64,000 nucleotides of DNA from Timema cristinae (GCA_039000515.1 JBCFYV010002255.1:47216812-47280811); one strand, 5' to 3'; positions 51,797-63,734 are shown, counted from the stretch's first letter. Notes: a model not told the origin generated them from the letters alone. Numbers and translations: made by a program.

Positions 51797-53783
51797 ATGG
51801 ACGCAACTGGACCTCTGAGTGTTCGTGTGCTCGTCACCCCCACCCCCTTTCATTCCTAGACTCTAATGGTGTTGTGCGCAGGCGCCGAGGAAGACTTCTG
51901 TGAACTGATTGGACATTAGTGACTTCATCATTGGGTAATTTCTCCCATCCATTTTCCTCCCACTGTTACCAACTGAATATGAGCGTGTGCCCAACAATGT
52001 TATGCACTCTTTGATTCCGATTAAGTCACAAGGACTCAATAGGATGTAAGTCATTGTAAAGATGGGGACACGAACATAGACTGTGTTTATCTATGATAGA
52101 GGGTAGGGTTTAGTCTACCGTTATTATGTAGCCATCTTTTTGGATCATTTATATTATGTTTTTATTTATGCTAAATTCCTTCTAAATACGTAAATATATT
52201 ATATTATATAGTCAGTGTTAGTTGATAGTTGATATTAATATCTTTAACGGACTTATGATTGAAACTAATTTTGTAGTTATGAATTAACTTGTATATATTT
52301 ATGTCTATTTAGGAGCCTTTAGGTCAAGAGTTAGATTGGTATGCTTTTGTCTATTTCGTATATATTGGATTAACTATGAGGGAGTTGTTAAAGATTTACA
52401 TTTTATTAGTTATATATTTATTTGTGGAGGGTTGCTATATTTAATTACGCATTACATGGGCAGCTTATTTCTGAATTATAAAAATCTATCCATTTGCATA
52501 GTTCAGAGGCGGCCCCGGAGCCGTACTTCAATGTTTAGTTATATTTTATTATTTAATATTTCTGAGAACACAATAGTCATTGTCTTTATTTTGATGATTC
52601 ATATAAAGATTATAGTCAGTATACCGTATTGTATGTTACATATCCCATTGTTATTTATGTTTCTAATAAACAAGCCTTTAGGGGCAACCTTGTAACAGTG
52701 CACATGTTGTTTATATCAGGACCATATTTGACTAATTCGTTTATTACCGATAGAATAAATTATTTTACGAGAGAGGGGGTTGTTGTCAAACTAAGTACAG
52801 ATCATTAAAGGTCCCTAGTGATTGGCTCTATTTTTTTGTAACTTAGCGACTCGCTCACTGTGGTGGCTTCTTGGAGCGTTGCCGAGGGGGATATAGCGCT
52901 AGCCCCACAGGGAGTGCGGTTGAACTTCCGGCCACTTAGAGGGATTGTCTATGACGACCATATAGTGTTTACCCCCTCCCCCCCCCAAAAAAAATCCTAG
53001 GTAATCAATGTGCAGGAGTTCCCATAGTTTTGTTGGCCATTCTCACGGTATCAATTCAGTTTTTGGTGGTTTATCCTTGGTTGCATTGCAGGCTGGACAT
53101 AATATCACTAGTTCAGCAATGTCCTCATCTAGTTTTGGCCACCAAATGTTTGAGCGTGCTAAAACCTTGGCCTTGACGATTTTCAGATGAGCTGCATGTA
53201 TTGATTGTAGTACGATGGCTCTTAGGGCTAAAGGTAGCACAATCAGATACGCCCAAAGTAACACATCTCTTTCAAGATGGAGTTCATCCTTGCGGCGGAA
53301 GTAGGGTTGTAAATTAGCCTCAACAGCTTGTGACCAACCGTAGCCTACTTTAAATAATTAATGGTTTTCATAATGACCTGGTTTTTCTTTGTATCTGTTA
53401 GTAACGATTTATAGTCAAGTAGCAAATTATAATTAATGTCTAGAACATAGTGAACTGTCTCATCAATATCTTCTTTAACATTAGGTCACTCGGGCAGTGG
53501 TGCCCTTGATAGACAATCGGCAACGTGCTGGAAAGATTTTACCCATTCAACATCATAACTGTAATTCAATAATATCAGAGCCCATCGATTTGCTGCACAC
53601 ACTGGAATACCATGCTTTGGACCAAAGATAGCTAACAAAGGCTTATTATCGTTCACCAAAGTCCACTGCGTTCCAAATAAGTAAGTGTGATACTTCTTAG
53701 CAACGAAAATGAGCCCCACTTCTTCCTTGTGAATCTGGATGTAAGATTATTTCACTTTGTATAACGAGCGGCTTGCAAACACT

Positions 53784-55688
53784 AAGGCCCAATTTTACAA
53801 TGTCATGTTAATCTATTCGTTAGGGCTTGACATGAGGTTAAGCGATAACGACCACTACTTTAGATTTTACAATGTTTTGTTAGCGCTAATGTTCACGTAA
53901 ATGTGCTCGTAAAGTTAACGCGAGGTCTACCTTCCGGTTAGCAAATATAACGTCCACATTAACAACGTTAAACACTTCGCCATATTGTTTTCAAGGCGAT
54001 TGTTGATATTAGTAAAGTGAGGTTACTTTTATTTATATTATGAAATGGCTGATTTATTGTATGATTATGACGACTTTGAAGATGAGTTACACCTTCTAAG
54101 GAACCCAAGGCTTTGAAGACCGAAGAGATACTTAGAACGAAAGAATTTCCTGGAATTTTATAACGATGAAGATTTTTTTTTACGTTTTCGTCTAAACAAA
54201 AATACAGTACTAGAAATTCTTGAAGTTATTGAAGTTAGGTTTGAAATTGATCTGGGAATCGATCCACTTACTGCATTAAATTCACTACAGAGTTTTTGCC
54301 AAGCTTCATTTTTTTGTCTCCATGTTACAGCATCAGATGGTTTATTTTCAATCCTTTGTTTGTATTTACCTATTAATTCAATCAGCAACATTTCCTCTTC
54401 TTTGTTAAAATTTACACTTCGTTCGCGTTTATGAATCTCAACAGACATTTTAGCAGGAAAATAAATACGATAAACTATAGCAGATAACCTCAACAAATTT
54501 GATGAATTGAACTCGTTTTGATTGATTTTTTTCATAACAGTTCCATAGACGTTGTAATGACTTGGTTTATTTCTCTATGGTCAGGCTAGGCCAATCAAAA
54601 GCTTTGACACAAATCTAGCGCTCCGAGAAAGTTAACGCTAAGAACTAATGGAAGGCACCTATCCGTAATTTGACGCACACATAAAAATGGTATTGTAAAA
54701 TGCAACGCTAAGGCCCAATCTTACAATGTCACGTTAAAGTCCTCGTAACTTAACCGTTTGTAAAGTATAACAGTTGGTTAAACTTAGCGTTGCGTTTTAC
54801 AATACTATTTTTATGTGCGCGTCAAATTACGGATAGGTGCCTTCCATTAGTTCTTAGCGTTAACTTTCTCGGAGCGCTAGATTTGTGTCAAAGCCTTTGA
54901 TTGGCCTAACTTGACCATAGAGAATATAACCAAGTCATTACAACGTCTATGGAACTGTTATGAAAAATTCAATCAAAACGAGTTCAATTCATCAAATTTG
55001 TTGAGGTTATCTGCTATATTTTATCGTATTTATTTTCCTGCTAAAATGTCTGTTGAGAATCATAAACGCGAATGAAGTGTAAATTTTAGCAAAGCAGATG
55101 AAATGTTGCAGATTGAATTAACAGTTAAATACAAACAAATCATTGAAAATAAACAATTCTATTGGTGTTAAATCCCTTCAAGAATTTCTAAAATTTTATT
55201 TTTGTTTGGACATAAACGTTTAAAAAAATATTCCTCGTCATAAAATTCCAGGAAATTCTTTCGTTTCATTATCATCTCGTTGTTCTTCTAAGTCTTGAGT
55301 TCGATAGAACGCGTAACTCATCTTCAAAGTCGTCATCATCATACAATAAATAATCCATTTCTTAAATAAAAGTAACCTCACTTTAATAATAACAGCAATC
55401 GCCTTGAAAACAATACGGTGGAGTGTTTAACGTTTTTAATGTGGACGTTATGTTTGTTAATCGGAAGGTAGACCTCGCGTTAACTTTACGAGCACATTTA
55501 CGTGAACATTAGCGCTAAACAAACATTGTAAAATCAAAAGTAGTGGTCGTTATCGCTTAACCTCATGTTAAGCCCTAACGAATAGAATAACATGACATTG
55601 TAAAATTGGGCCTAAGTTTAACCAATGGTTATATTTTACATACGGTTAAGTTACGAGGACTTTAACGTGACATTGTAAGATTGGGCCT
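53784..55688. mobile_element. Nested cluster of Harbinger-type elements inside gypsy
   Basis: Three pieces. Element A (53787-54706) runs from GGCCCAATTTTACAATGTCA to TTGTAAAATGCAACGC. A palindromic MITE B is in two arms: 54712-54783, starting GGCCCAATCTTACAATGTCA, and 55617-55686, its reverse complement. Element C (54787-55613) is an inverted copy of A and sits between the arms of B. Boundaries carry TAA/TTA trinucleotides, the Harbinger target signature. Removing the cluster rejoins the gypsy RT and RNase H reading (FASRSL). Confidence 0.85.
54040..54535. pseudogene. Remnants of the two Harbinger genes in element A
   Basis: Plus strand (54043-54230): MADLLYDYDDFEDELHLLRN, then after a stop RKNFLEFYNDEDFFLRFRLN and NTVLEILEVI, the N-terminal part of a PIF/Harbinger transposase. 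Minus strand (54443-54240): MSVEIHKRERSVNFNKEEEM, LLIELIGKYKQRIENKPSDA and TWRQKNEAWQKLCSEFNAVS, a Myb/SANT-like domain typical of the second Harbinger protein. The two head-to-head genes are truncated and overlap at the deletion joint. Confidence 0.7.
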
Positions 55689-57540
55689 AAGTGCTTACCT
55701 TAACCGTTAGGATAGCTTTGTTCACTGCCCCGAATCCAAGGTCTGACCCATCAACCTATAGACGAACTGGATATTGTGGGTTATAATGATCCAGCGATCA
55801 GTCAGTTTGAACTACCTCTTTGATCTGGCAGAATGCCTGTTCACAGCGCTCATCCCACTTTCACGGCACATCTTTACACATTAACTTGTACAGGGAACCT
55901 AGAATTGTGGGTAGAGAGGGCAAAAACTTGTACAAATACTTTATGAGTCCTATGTGTGACTGCAGCTCCTTCACATTCTTCGGCTTGGGAGCTTCTAAAA
56001 TTACACGAACCTTGTTGTCCTACGATATTAAAGTGAAGAAGCAAGAAGGCGGTGAACAGGAGAGCAAGAAGTTAGTTTTTGGGATGTAGCTAGAGAAGTG
56101 ATGACCTGTGGAAGTGTAATGGAATGAAAGTGCACGTGAACATACAGAACTATATCCAAAGTGGGTATTTATTGTTATATAGAACTAGATGATTTGCGAC
56201 CTATGATACACCAATAAGACGTGAATAATAAATACAATACAACTTGTCCTCAGTTGAATGCAAACCATCTCCATCATTCCTGAAGCCCAACTATTCCACT
56301 GAAGATTTACCTATCTCGCATTTCCTTATTGATAAGGTCAACCCACAATCTCTGTGTATCTTAAAAATCTTGGTGAGTTGAAATTTGTGTTGTGCTAGGT
56401 CGTCAGCCCCTATTAGAATGTTATCAACTAGTGTAGCGGTACCTTCTAGACTATCAAGTAAACTGTCAATTATTTTTTGGGAATTGACGGGAGCACTTGT
56501 GACCTCAAAGGGCAGTGGGTATATTTGAACAAGCCTTTTGGCGTGGTTGTTGTCATGAGCAATTGAGATGTCTCCTCTATTTTAAATTGTTAATGAAAGT
56601 TGAACAAATCGAGCTTTGCAAACACTTTGATTCTCTGGATTTGGCGAAACAGATACTCAATCCGAGCAAGAGGGTGTTGATCCACTTGTCAACATGGATT
56701 TAACGTCAACTTGTAGTCGCTACAGATTCAAATTCCACCACCATTTTTCATAATGGGAGTTATATGCGATACAAATTGACTGTAGTCCACAGGCTCTAGA
56801 ATCCCTTCTTTCAAAAGTCTGTTAATTTCGGCAGAAACCCTCTCTTGAAAAGCAAGTGGGATTGGACGAGCCTTCATAAATTTGGGCTTAGCATCCTGCT
56901 GAATTTTCCTTTGTTAAATTTACCAAGACGGTCTGTGAATACCTCTGGAAATTATCTAGAAATTCTTTGAAGCATATGCTGCGTCGAATATATTTGACCT
57001 AGACAGTGATGGTACCTATAGGTATAGATTTTTTCTTGAAATACGAAACAAAGGTTTTGGAAGTTGGAGTTAGAACTAAATTAGGGAACATTTCCGTAAA
57101 CAATTTCAATTGTACTATTGTGCTCAAGCACCCGGTATTAAATTTATTGAAATTTAATGTTTTCATTGTTAATCTTCAAAACAATATAATAACTCAGTGT
57201 CGCTTCTTCCGCCTCATTAATCTTGTACAAGCTTTCATTATCATCTTTGATATCTTCAGATAAAAAGTGTGTATTTTCTTGAATTTTCCCTTTAAAATAA
57301 GACTCCTTCATATTTATGTTATTCGATCTACCCTTATTTCTATATACCCTTGTTAAGTGTCCAATCTGTGATCAAATATTGCATGTGTAGCTACGATACT
57401 TACAGTTTTCTGTGGCATGGTTATAACCTGCGAAAACATTACAACAAACCCCTTTAGAGCAATCAGGCTGAGTTTTAGTCCTACTCTGGCTATCCTTTGT
57501 AGACATATGACACAATAGCTCCTCTTTTTATCTTAATATC

Positions 57541-57795
57541 TGTTAACCGATATTGAAGTGAAGACTCACTTGTAATGTCCCAAATTGTAAACCCTATGCT
57601 GTTTCTAAAAGGAAGGCGAGACTGCAGTTTTTCTATGTTATTTGTATTTAATATATAAATTTGGGAAATTATCTTTATTTTATTATATTATTTTAATCAT
57701 TCATTTGCATTTTAGAATATTTAAGCCCTTCAGGCAGTTTGAAAGTAAATTATTTTATTTTAAATGTACTTACTGGATGCGTTGGATAAGTAAAC
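57541..57795. other. Gypsy gag/linker remnant up to the copia insertion
   Basis: AT-rich; ends with the copia target duplication TAAAC at 57791-57795. Confidence 0.3.
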
Positions 57796-58035
57796 TGTTA
57801 GCGTTGCAATGTTAAATATTGTTTATTTATGTTTATGAGGTTATTGTTGTGTGCATAGCGTGGAAACATTGAACTTTTTTGTTCTCGTTTATTTTCTTTA
57901 TCAAAAAGGACAATACCATTGTTGTGAGTTATTTTGAACCGATTATAATTGCTGTATAGTTTTTACTCCAAATAAATGTCTACGTCTAAACAAGTGTAAC
58001 CTTTCACTGAAAGCAAGTCTGTCTACTCGCCAACA
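57796..58035 (+). repeat. Copia 5' LTR
   Basis: 240 bp, TGTTAGCG...CAACA. Contains AATAAATG near its 3' part as a possible poly(A) signal. Confidence 0.95.
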
Positions 58036-58161
58036 GGTTTATGGGCCCAGGAACACTGAAGAATACTAGACACTGTTTTCCCAGCACGTGGCATTGAGAA
58101 GATTTTCTGAGGTTAAATTTTATTGGTGTAGAAAAGTACAGAGACAGCAATTTTGTTGAAG

Positions 58162-59547
58162 ATGGACGGCCGAAATTTACATCACAGCTTGAGATTAAAC
58201 GGTGGTGAAAATTGGGCAGTATGGCGTTTCCAAACTGAAGTCATTCTTCGAAGCAAGGGATTATATGACATTGTTGTAGGAGAGAAAGCCAAGCCAGAAG
58301 ATGTGAAAAGCCAACCAGAATGGATAAGCAACGATTCGAGGGCTTAGGAGATTATTGTGATGAGGATGGAACCAGGGCCGCTGACACACTTATTATCTTG
58401 TAGCACTGCTAAGGATATGTGGAGTAAGCTAAAGTTGGTCTATGACAAATAATCGGTGGTCAGCGTGCAGCTATTGCAGCAAAAATTCTTCATGTTGCAA
58501 TTTGAGGACAGTTCCATGTCAGTCTTCCTGTCAAAATTAGAAGAAATAAGAAACAAGTTAAAACAGGCAGGTGAACCTGTTACTGAGAAAATTGTTATTA
58601 CCAAAATACTTATGAGTTTACCAGAAAAGTACAGGCATTTCCGATCAGCATGGGAGTCTGTGCCATCAGAGAAACAAAATATGGAGGAATTGACTTCTCG
58701 TTTATTAATGGAGGAAGAGAGAATGGGTTCGTGTGAGGAAGTAGTAGCCCTGGCCAGTGTAGACAATCATTCAAGAATATGTTATACCTTTGGGAAAGTA
58801 GGCCATTTGTCAAGAGATTGCTACAAAAATAAAGGGAAAGAATCGAGAAGCTGTCATTATTTCAAGAAGAAAGGTCACTTAATGGAAAATTGTAGACAGT
58901 TAAAAACTAAAGAAAAGGACAGTAAAGGAAGTAAACCAGAATCAAATGCATTCATGACTCTAAATGATGACGAAAATATTTATGAAAACTGTTGGTACAT
59001 GGACACAGGTGAAAGTGATCATATGTGTGGAGATAAGCTGTTATTTAAGACTTTAGTTGAGAAACCACTCTCAGGAAAGGTGAAAGTTGGAAATGGAAAA
59101 TTACTAAGTGTGATGGGAGTTGGTAATGTTATGCTGAATGCTTGGAATGGGGAGAAGAACTTTAAAACATCCTTATCAAATGTGTTATATGTTCCTGATT
59201 TGAAGTTTAATTTGTTCTCAATAGGTTATGTTTTGGACAAGGGCTTCTGTCTAATATCAAATAGTGAACTTTGTAAATTTGTGGACAATGATGGTATCAC
59301 TCGAGCATTAGCAAGACGGGTTAAAAACAAACTCTATAAAATGGTGTTTACAGACAGTCTAGGAACTTGTGATAAAGAAGTTACGTTATTGAGTGAACAA
59401 AATGCTCAAAATGACATTTTTCGTGTACCGGAACGCACTCGCAAGTTTGACAGTTTTGACAGTTCGAGTTGTTGTTTGACACAAAAGGTGAGAAAATTAT
59501 CAGATTGGCATAAAAAAAACTTGCACATCAGAACTTTAATACAATAA
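58162..59547 (+). pseudogene. Copia gag and protease region, interrupted
   Basis: ATG at 58162 starts MDGRNLHHSLRLNGGENWAV, the typical copia Gag opening. Stops at 58345 and about 58450 interrupt it. From 58456 a long frame holds the rest of Gag, two zinc-knuckle-like motifs (CYTFGKVGHLSRDC and CHYFKKKGHLMENC, each with the second Cys replaced by Phe), the protease block WYMDTGESDH (about 58994; usual form D(S/T)GA), and the pre-integrase region NVLYVPDLKFNLFSI. The frame shifts at about 59500. Confidence 0.9.
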
Positions 59548-59552
59548 AAGAA

Positions 59553-60110
59553 GTGTTAAAACGTAATAATATTGACTTTATTAATGATATTGACTTTATT
59601 ATTGATATTGATGGTTATGTGTGTGAGGGTTGTCTGTCGGGAAAACAACATCGTATTTCATTTCCGATAATCAGTTCGCGAGTGACTGAGAGATTGCAAT
59701 TAGTGCATGCCGACGTCTGTGGACCGATGGAGCAAACATCCATAGGCGGAGCAAGGTATTTTCTGCTATTGAAGGACGATTTTTCGGCGTTTCGTACAGT
59801 GTTTTACCTGAAACATAAATCTGAAGTAAAAACATGTATTGAAAAGTATATTTTGAAATCGGAAAGAGAAACCGGTTGTAATTTGAAGATCCTATGTACT
59901 GATAACGGCTTAGAGTTTGTAAATGAAGATTTAAAACACTTGTTGGAGTCCCATGGCATAGTTCATCAGAGAAGTGTTGTGTACACACCAGAACAAAATG
60001 GCATAGCCGAACGAGAGATACTTACATTAGTGGAGGCTGGTCTTGCCATGTTGCAAGACGCTGATATGCACAAGAAGTTTTGGGCTGAAGCCATCAACAC
60101 GGCTTCATAA
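59553..60110 (+). pseudogene. Copia integrase region
   Basis: Contains the zinc-site part CEGCLSGKQHR, then HADVCGPM (first catalytic Asp), CTDNGLEFVN (second Asp) and PEQNGIAERE (Glu), the DDE set of copia integrases. Ends at a TAA where the family normally continues; the following GKTPYE-like region (about 60110-60330) is shifted. Confidence 0.88.
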
Positions 60111-60589
60111 ACTATTAACCGAACAGGGCCTAGTCCTATACAAGGAAAAACGCCTTATTAAGCTTTCTATAGTCCGAAAACAGCCATAGAATATTTTAGA
60201 ATATTTGGTTCAAGAGTGTCTGTGCATATACCTAAGCAGAAGAGGCTTAAATTGGTTCCCAAGAATAGGATCGGGTTATTTGTGGGATATAGTGATAAAA
60301 CGAAAGGATTAAGATCTTACTTACTTGACAGCAATAATGTGGAGATCCAATAGAGATGTAATCTTCTTACCACAGCGAGACCCTGAAAACAAAGAAACAG
60401 ATTCTTATGTAAATAAGGAACAAGGACAGGACTCCCTATATGAGGTGTGTGAGGAGCAAGTAATGGAGAGACAGATTTTGGAAACTGAGGAGGTGCATCA
60501 GGAAGAAGTGATCAGTGAGAGTATAGAAGAAGGATATAATTTAAGAAAAAGGAACAGTTGAAGTTACCATCCAGATTTGATGATTTCCA

Positions 60590-61353
60590 GTGGGTTTGAT
60601 GACAGTTGGTGATGAAGATCCTGTAACATATGAACAGGCTGTATCAAGTGGTGACGGTAATAATTGGAAACAAGCAATGGACATGGAAATGAAAGCACTC
60701 ACAGAAAGTGATACATGGGTAAGCATAGAGAAACCAATGAATTGTGATATTATTGATTGTAAATGGGTTTTTAAACGTAAGAAAGATGAAAAGGGTAATA
60801 CTGTGTCGCATAATGCTAGATTAGTAGCTAGAGGTTTTAAACAAGATTTGTCTTTGTCAGAAATTTATAGTCCTGTAGCGAGGTTAATTTCAGTAAGAAT
60901 GCTTTTAGCTTTTTGTAATGAATATAATTGACCAGTATATCAATTAGATGTTTGCAGTGCTTTTTTGTATGGATACATAGTTGGTGATGTCTTTGTATCT
61001 TTGCCAGAAGGGTGTTATAAAAATGATAATGGTAATAATGTGTACAAGTTACAAAAATCATTATATGGTTTAAAAGATTCACCTAAAAATTGGAATAAAA
61101 GTTTCATGATGTAATATCTAAGTTAGGCTTTGTGAGATGTGAATATGAATACTGTATGTATATAAAAATTACAGGGGAGTACAATGTATATTTACTACTA
61201 TACATCGATGATTTGTTGTTAACTTCTAATGAAATTGAAGAGATAAATAATGTAAAGCAAATGTTAAATGAACATTTTAAGATGAAGGATTTGGGTAAAA
61301 TTAATCATTATTTGGGAATGCATGTAACTCAAAGTTTAAGGAGGGAACTATAG
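60590..61353 (+). pseudogene. Copia reverse transcriptase region
   Basis: Shows WKQAMDMEMKALTESDTW, CKWVFKRKKDEKGN and ARLVARGFKQ, then after a TGA at about 60930 VYQLDVCSAFLYG and, further on, YLLLYIDDLLLTSN with the YIDD active box. Several stops and shifts break it (about 60930, 61110). Confidence 0.88.
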
Positions 61354-62170
61354 TGATAAATCAGAGTACTTACCTTGAAAATTTGTTGATAACTTGTAAC
61401 CTGTTGGATTGTAAATCTGTTGTACGCCTATGGAAGAAAACTTTGATCATAGTTTGCTAAAAAGAGATCATTCTGTGAGCCAGGAAATAGAAAGTAGATG
61501 CAAGTCAGTAATTGGTTCTTTAATGTATGCAATGTTGAGTTCGAGACCTGATCTATGTATTTCAATAAGCATTTTGAGTAGATACCAGACTTGTGCTAGT
61601 ATTGACTTATGGGTAGCTCTCAAGAGAGTTTTACGCTATGTAAAAGGTAGCTTAGATATAAGCTTAGTATTTAAGAGAGGTAAAAATAAAGATATTTTTG
61701 GTTTTGTTGATTCTGATAGGGCAGGCGATAAGTATGATAGAAGGTCGACTGGAGGCTATGTTTTTCAAATGTATTGTTGTACCATCTCATGGGTTTCTCG
61801 CAAACAGACTACAGTTGCCTTATCATCTACTGAATCTGAATATGTTTAGCTGTTAGTGAAGCATGTTGGTTGAGGAATTTTTTTGAAAGCTTAGAAAGCA
61901 AAAGTGTTTGTGTTAAGCTATTTGAGGATAATCAGTCGGCGATTAAGCTGTGTAAAAATCCGCAATTTCATCATAAATTGAAACATGTTGATATCAAGGT
62001 AAATTTTATAATAGATAAAGTAAACAGTAATGTTGTAATCGTTGAGTATATTAGTACAATTAATGAACAAGTAGCGGATATTTTCACAAAACTTTTGGGT
62101 AAAGTTAATTCGATAAGTTTAAGCATAGTTTGGGATTGTATAAGCCATAAGTTTATATTTGGGTAGTAAT
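61354..62170 (+). pseudogene. Copia RNase H region
   Basis: Blocks in order: GSLMYAMLSSRPDLCISISI, FVDSDRAGDKYDRRSTGGYV, SWVSRKQTTVALSSTESEYV, LFEDNQSAIKL and KHVDIKVNFI, followed by EQVADIFTKLL. This is the full copia RNase H order, with a stop at about 61847. Ends at TAG 62164-62166, shortly before the polypurine tract. Confidence 0.88.
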
Positions 62171-62206
62171 GTTTTGGTTTGTAAGAATTTTAACATTGAG
62201 GGATGG

Positions 62207-62444
62207 TGTTAGCGTTGCAATGTTAAATATTGTTTATTTATGTTTATGAGGTTATTGTTGTGTGCATAGCGTGGCAATATTGAACTATTTTGTCCTCGTT
62301 TCTTTTTCTCAAATAGGACACTACCATTTTTGTGAGTTATTTTGCGCCGATTATAATTGCTGTATAGTTTTTACTCCAAATAAATATCTACATCTAAACA
62401 AGTGTCACCTTTCACTGAAAGCAAGTCCTGTCTACTCGCCAACA
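62207..62444 (+). repeat. Copia 3' LTR
   Basis: 238 bp, TGTTAGCG...CAACA, followed by TAAAC. The first 68 bases are identical to the 5' LTR; the middle is the most diverged. Confidence 0.95.
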
Positions 62445-62449
62445 TAAAC

Positions 62450-63090
62450 CAATACTGAAAGACTTGATTTTGCATTTAGTTTTTGTTCTAAGATAAATAC
62501 ATACACCTTTTCCTTAGTACGAAGTGGTTGCATTGTCCAGCCAACCAGAAAGCTAGAATTCAAACTACTCTCATGTGATAGGTCCATATTCTCAGTCCAC
62601 TCTGGTTCAATCGTCGATGTTATCAGAATTTGAACAATACACGAGGGAGAAACAAACTCTGTACTTTGCACCAGGAGAAGACGCGCAGTGATCGGGGTGA
62701 CGACAAGACGTGTGTTTCCTCTCCCCACACATTTAATTATGATATAGTGTACGGTGACTGGCGTCGCAACGGGTCAGTCGTACAAGGTGAAGTTGTAAAT
62801 TGTTATAGTAATAACGTATGAAGGAATAAGTTCTAATAATAAATTAATATAAATGTAATCAAATTAAATTTTTGTATAAGTGAGAATTCCCTTATGTGGT
62901 ACTCACGTCTATAAAAGAAGCTGAGCTAGCCAGGGACAGATGTTAAGATTATAAGTCGTCTTTACGAAGTGTTCTATAATAGCGACCCAGCGTGAGGCTT
63001 TCTAGAATTTTATAATTGACAACTTTTCGTATATTTTTACAATTGACGACCCATCGCGAGGCATTTAGGGTGTTCTTCCCACTAGCTAGC
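62450..63090. other. Unassigned stretch between copia and gag remnant
   Basis: No protein motif recognised. A repeated phrase GCGACCCA.CG.GAGGC.TT occurs at about 62981 and 63046. It might be part of another insertion in the gypsy relic. Confidence 0.35.
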
Positions 63091-63560
63091 TCTATCGTCA
63101 ACTTAGTGGCGTTTTCATCAAATCACCCATTCCTAAAACAAATTTATTTATTAGATAAAAGTTTATATGGGTGTAAAATTCACAATTCACCGCCAATTCC
63201 CGTATTCTTGCCAGCCACTCATTTAAGTTCTCTTCTGGCTCTTTAGTATCATTGAAAAACTTAAATCTCGCAGCAAAAACAGAATCAACGGGCAGAAAGT
63301 ACTTGTCAAACAACTCCACGAGTACATCGTATTTCACCTCTTTAGGCAATTTAGGTAAACTTAATTAATTTAAAAGCATCTTCATCCAATGCTGTGAGAA
63401 ACAGGCCCTGTCTTGTCGAAGAAACTTTCCATCCTATGTTTGTAAAGTGACCAATCATTTTTAAAGTAAGCTCCCTCAAGACGCCAACGGTTTTGGTTTC
63501 TACACCTTCAGCCATTTTGAATGCAAATGTAGGTTCCTTCCTTTGGATTGACGTCTTCAA
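63091..63560 (-). pseudogene. Gypsy-type gag N-terminal fragment
   Basis: The minus strand reads MAEGVETKTVGVLRELTL (63560 side) and then MPKEVKYDVLVELFDKYFLP, FAARFKFFNDTKEPEENLNE, WLARIRELAVNCEF and KFVLGMGDL, then shifted KLTIELA. This is the 'R..F..R.Q..gEs...f...LR.LA..C.F....L.D.FV.G' capsid pattern of gypsy Gag. Position and strand fit it being the 5' part of the relic at 50480-57540, separated by the copia insertion. Confidence 0.72.
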
Positions 63561-63734
63561 TTGCGGAATGCACTCAGTAAGTTTGTAAACTCGAATACTT
63601 GCTATTCTTGGTTTTGGTCAATACCAGATTCGACAGTGGGTGATCCCATCCTAGTTGCCAATGTAAAATGCTTGCCACTATTTTGCCATTCACAATTAAA
63701 CGTTCACATATCCTATAGTGTCACACAACACCTC

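Larger units (their letters stand above)
51316..52924. mobile_element. 1.6-kb insertion of unclear origin in gypsy integrase
   Basis: The integrase reading SKWPEV|FST continues exactly when this segment is removed, with a shared ACTT at the two edges. It holds a truncated SINE (51330-51582) at one side, a GC-rich patch (51600-51900) and about 1 kb of AT-rich sequence. The frame at 52336-52695 is hydrophobic AT-driven and not a credible gene. Confidence 0.6.
50480..57540 (-). mobile_element. Ty3/gypsy-type retrotransposon relic, pol region, split by later insertions
   Basis: Read on the minus strand, the order is gypsy-like. Zinc-knuckle region CNVFAGYNHATENCKYRSYT (about 57350-57460). RT start ARPIPLAFQERVSAEINRLL and EGILEPVDYSQF (56770-56880). 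Decayed RT catalytic block LVDNILIGADD (about 56390; usually Y.DDILI). RT thumb PKPKNVKELQSHIGLIKYLY. RNase H FASRSLYKVK and YHTYLFGTQWTLVNDNKPLL (53486-53780). Integrase zinc region HAAHLKIVKAKV to CPACNATK (53043-53264), then WELLHIDY, YMVVIDNPSKWPEV. After a gap come FSTLSMSATTTTQFL, FVSDN (51164-51315) and the C-terminal part (50885-51082). Stops and shifts throughout. No LTRs identified. Decayed, non-functional; interrupted at 51316-52924 and 53784-55688, with about 56050-56330 also unexplained. Confidence 0.8.
57796..62444 (+). mobile_element. Ty1/copia LTR retrotransposon with both LTRs and 5-bp target duplication
   Basis: LTRs at 57796-58035 and 62207-62444 start TGTTAGCG and end CAACA, and differ at roughly 15-20 positions by eye. 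TAAAC flanks both sides (57791-57795, 62445-62449). Just after the 5' LTR, GGTTTATGGGCCCAG resembles the internal initiator-tRNA-Met primer site used by Drosophila copia. A purine-rich GAGGGATGG precedes the 3' LTR. The internal gag-pol is broken (next entries), so the copy is inactive. Confidence 0.96.

Noticed and set aside
51541..51843. Minus-strand frame ending in poly-Ile
   Set aside because: The poly-Ile comes from the SINE AAT tail. The frame probably reflects the GC-rich patch and not a protein.
52336..52695. 119-codon hydrophobic frame resembling a membrane protein
   Set aside because: Composition is what T-rich DNA yields (Phe, Ile, Leu, Tyr). No homologous motif and no context.
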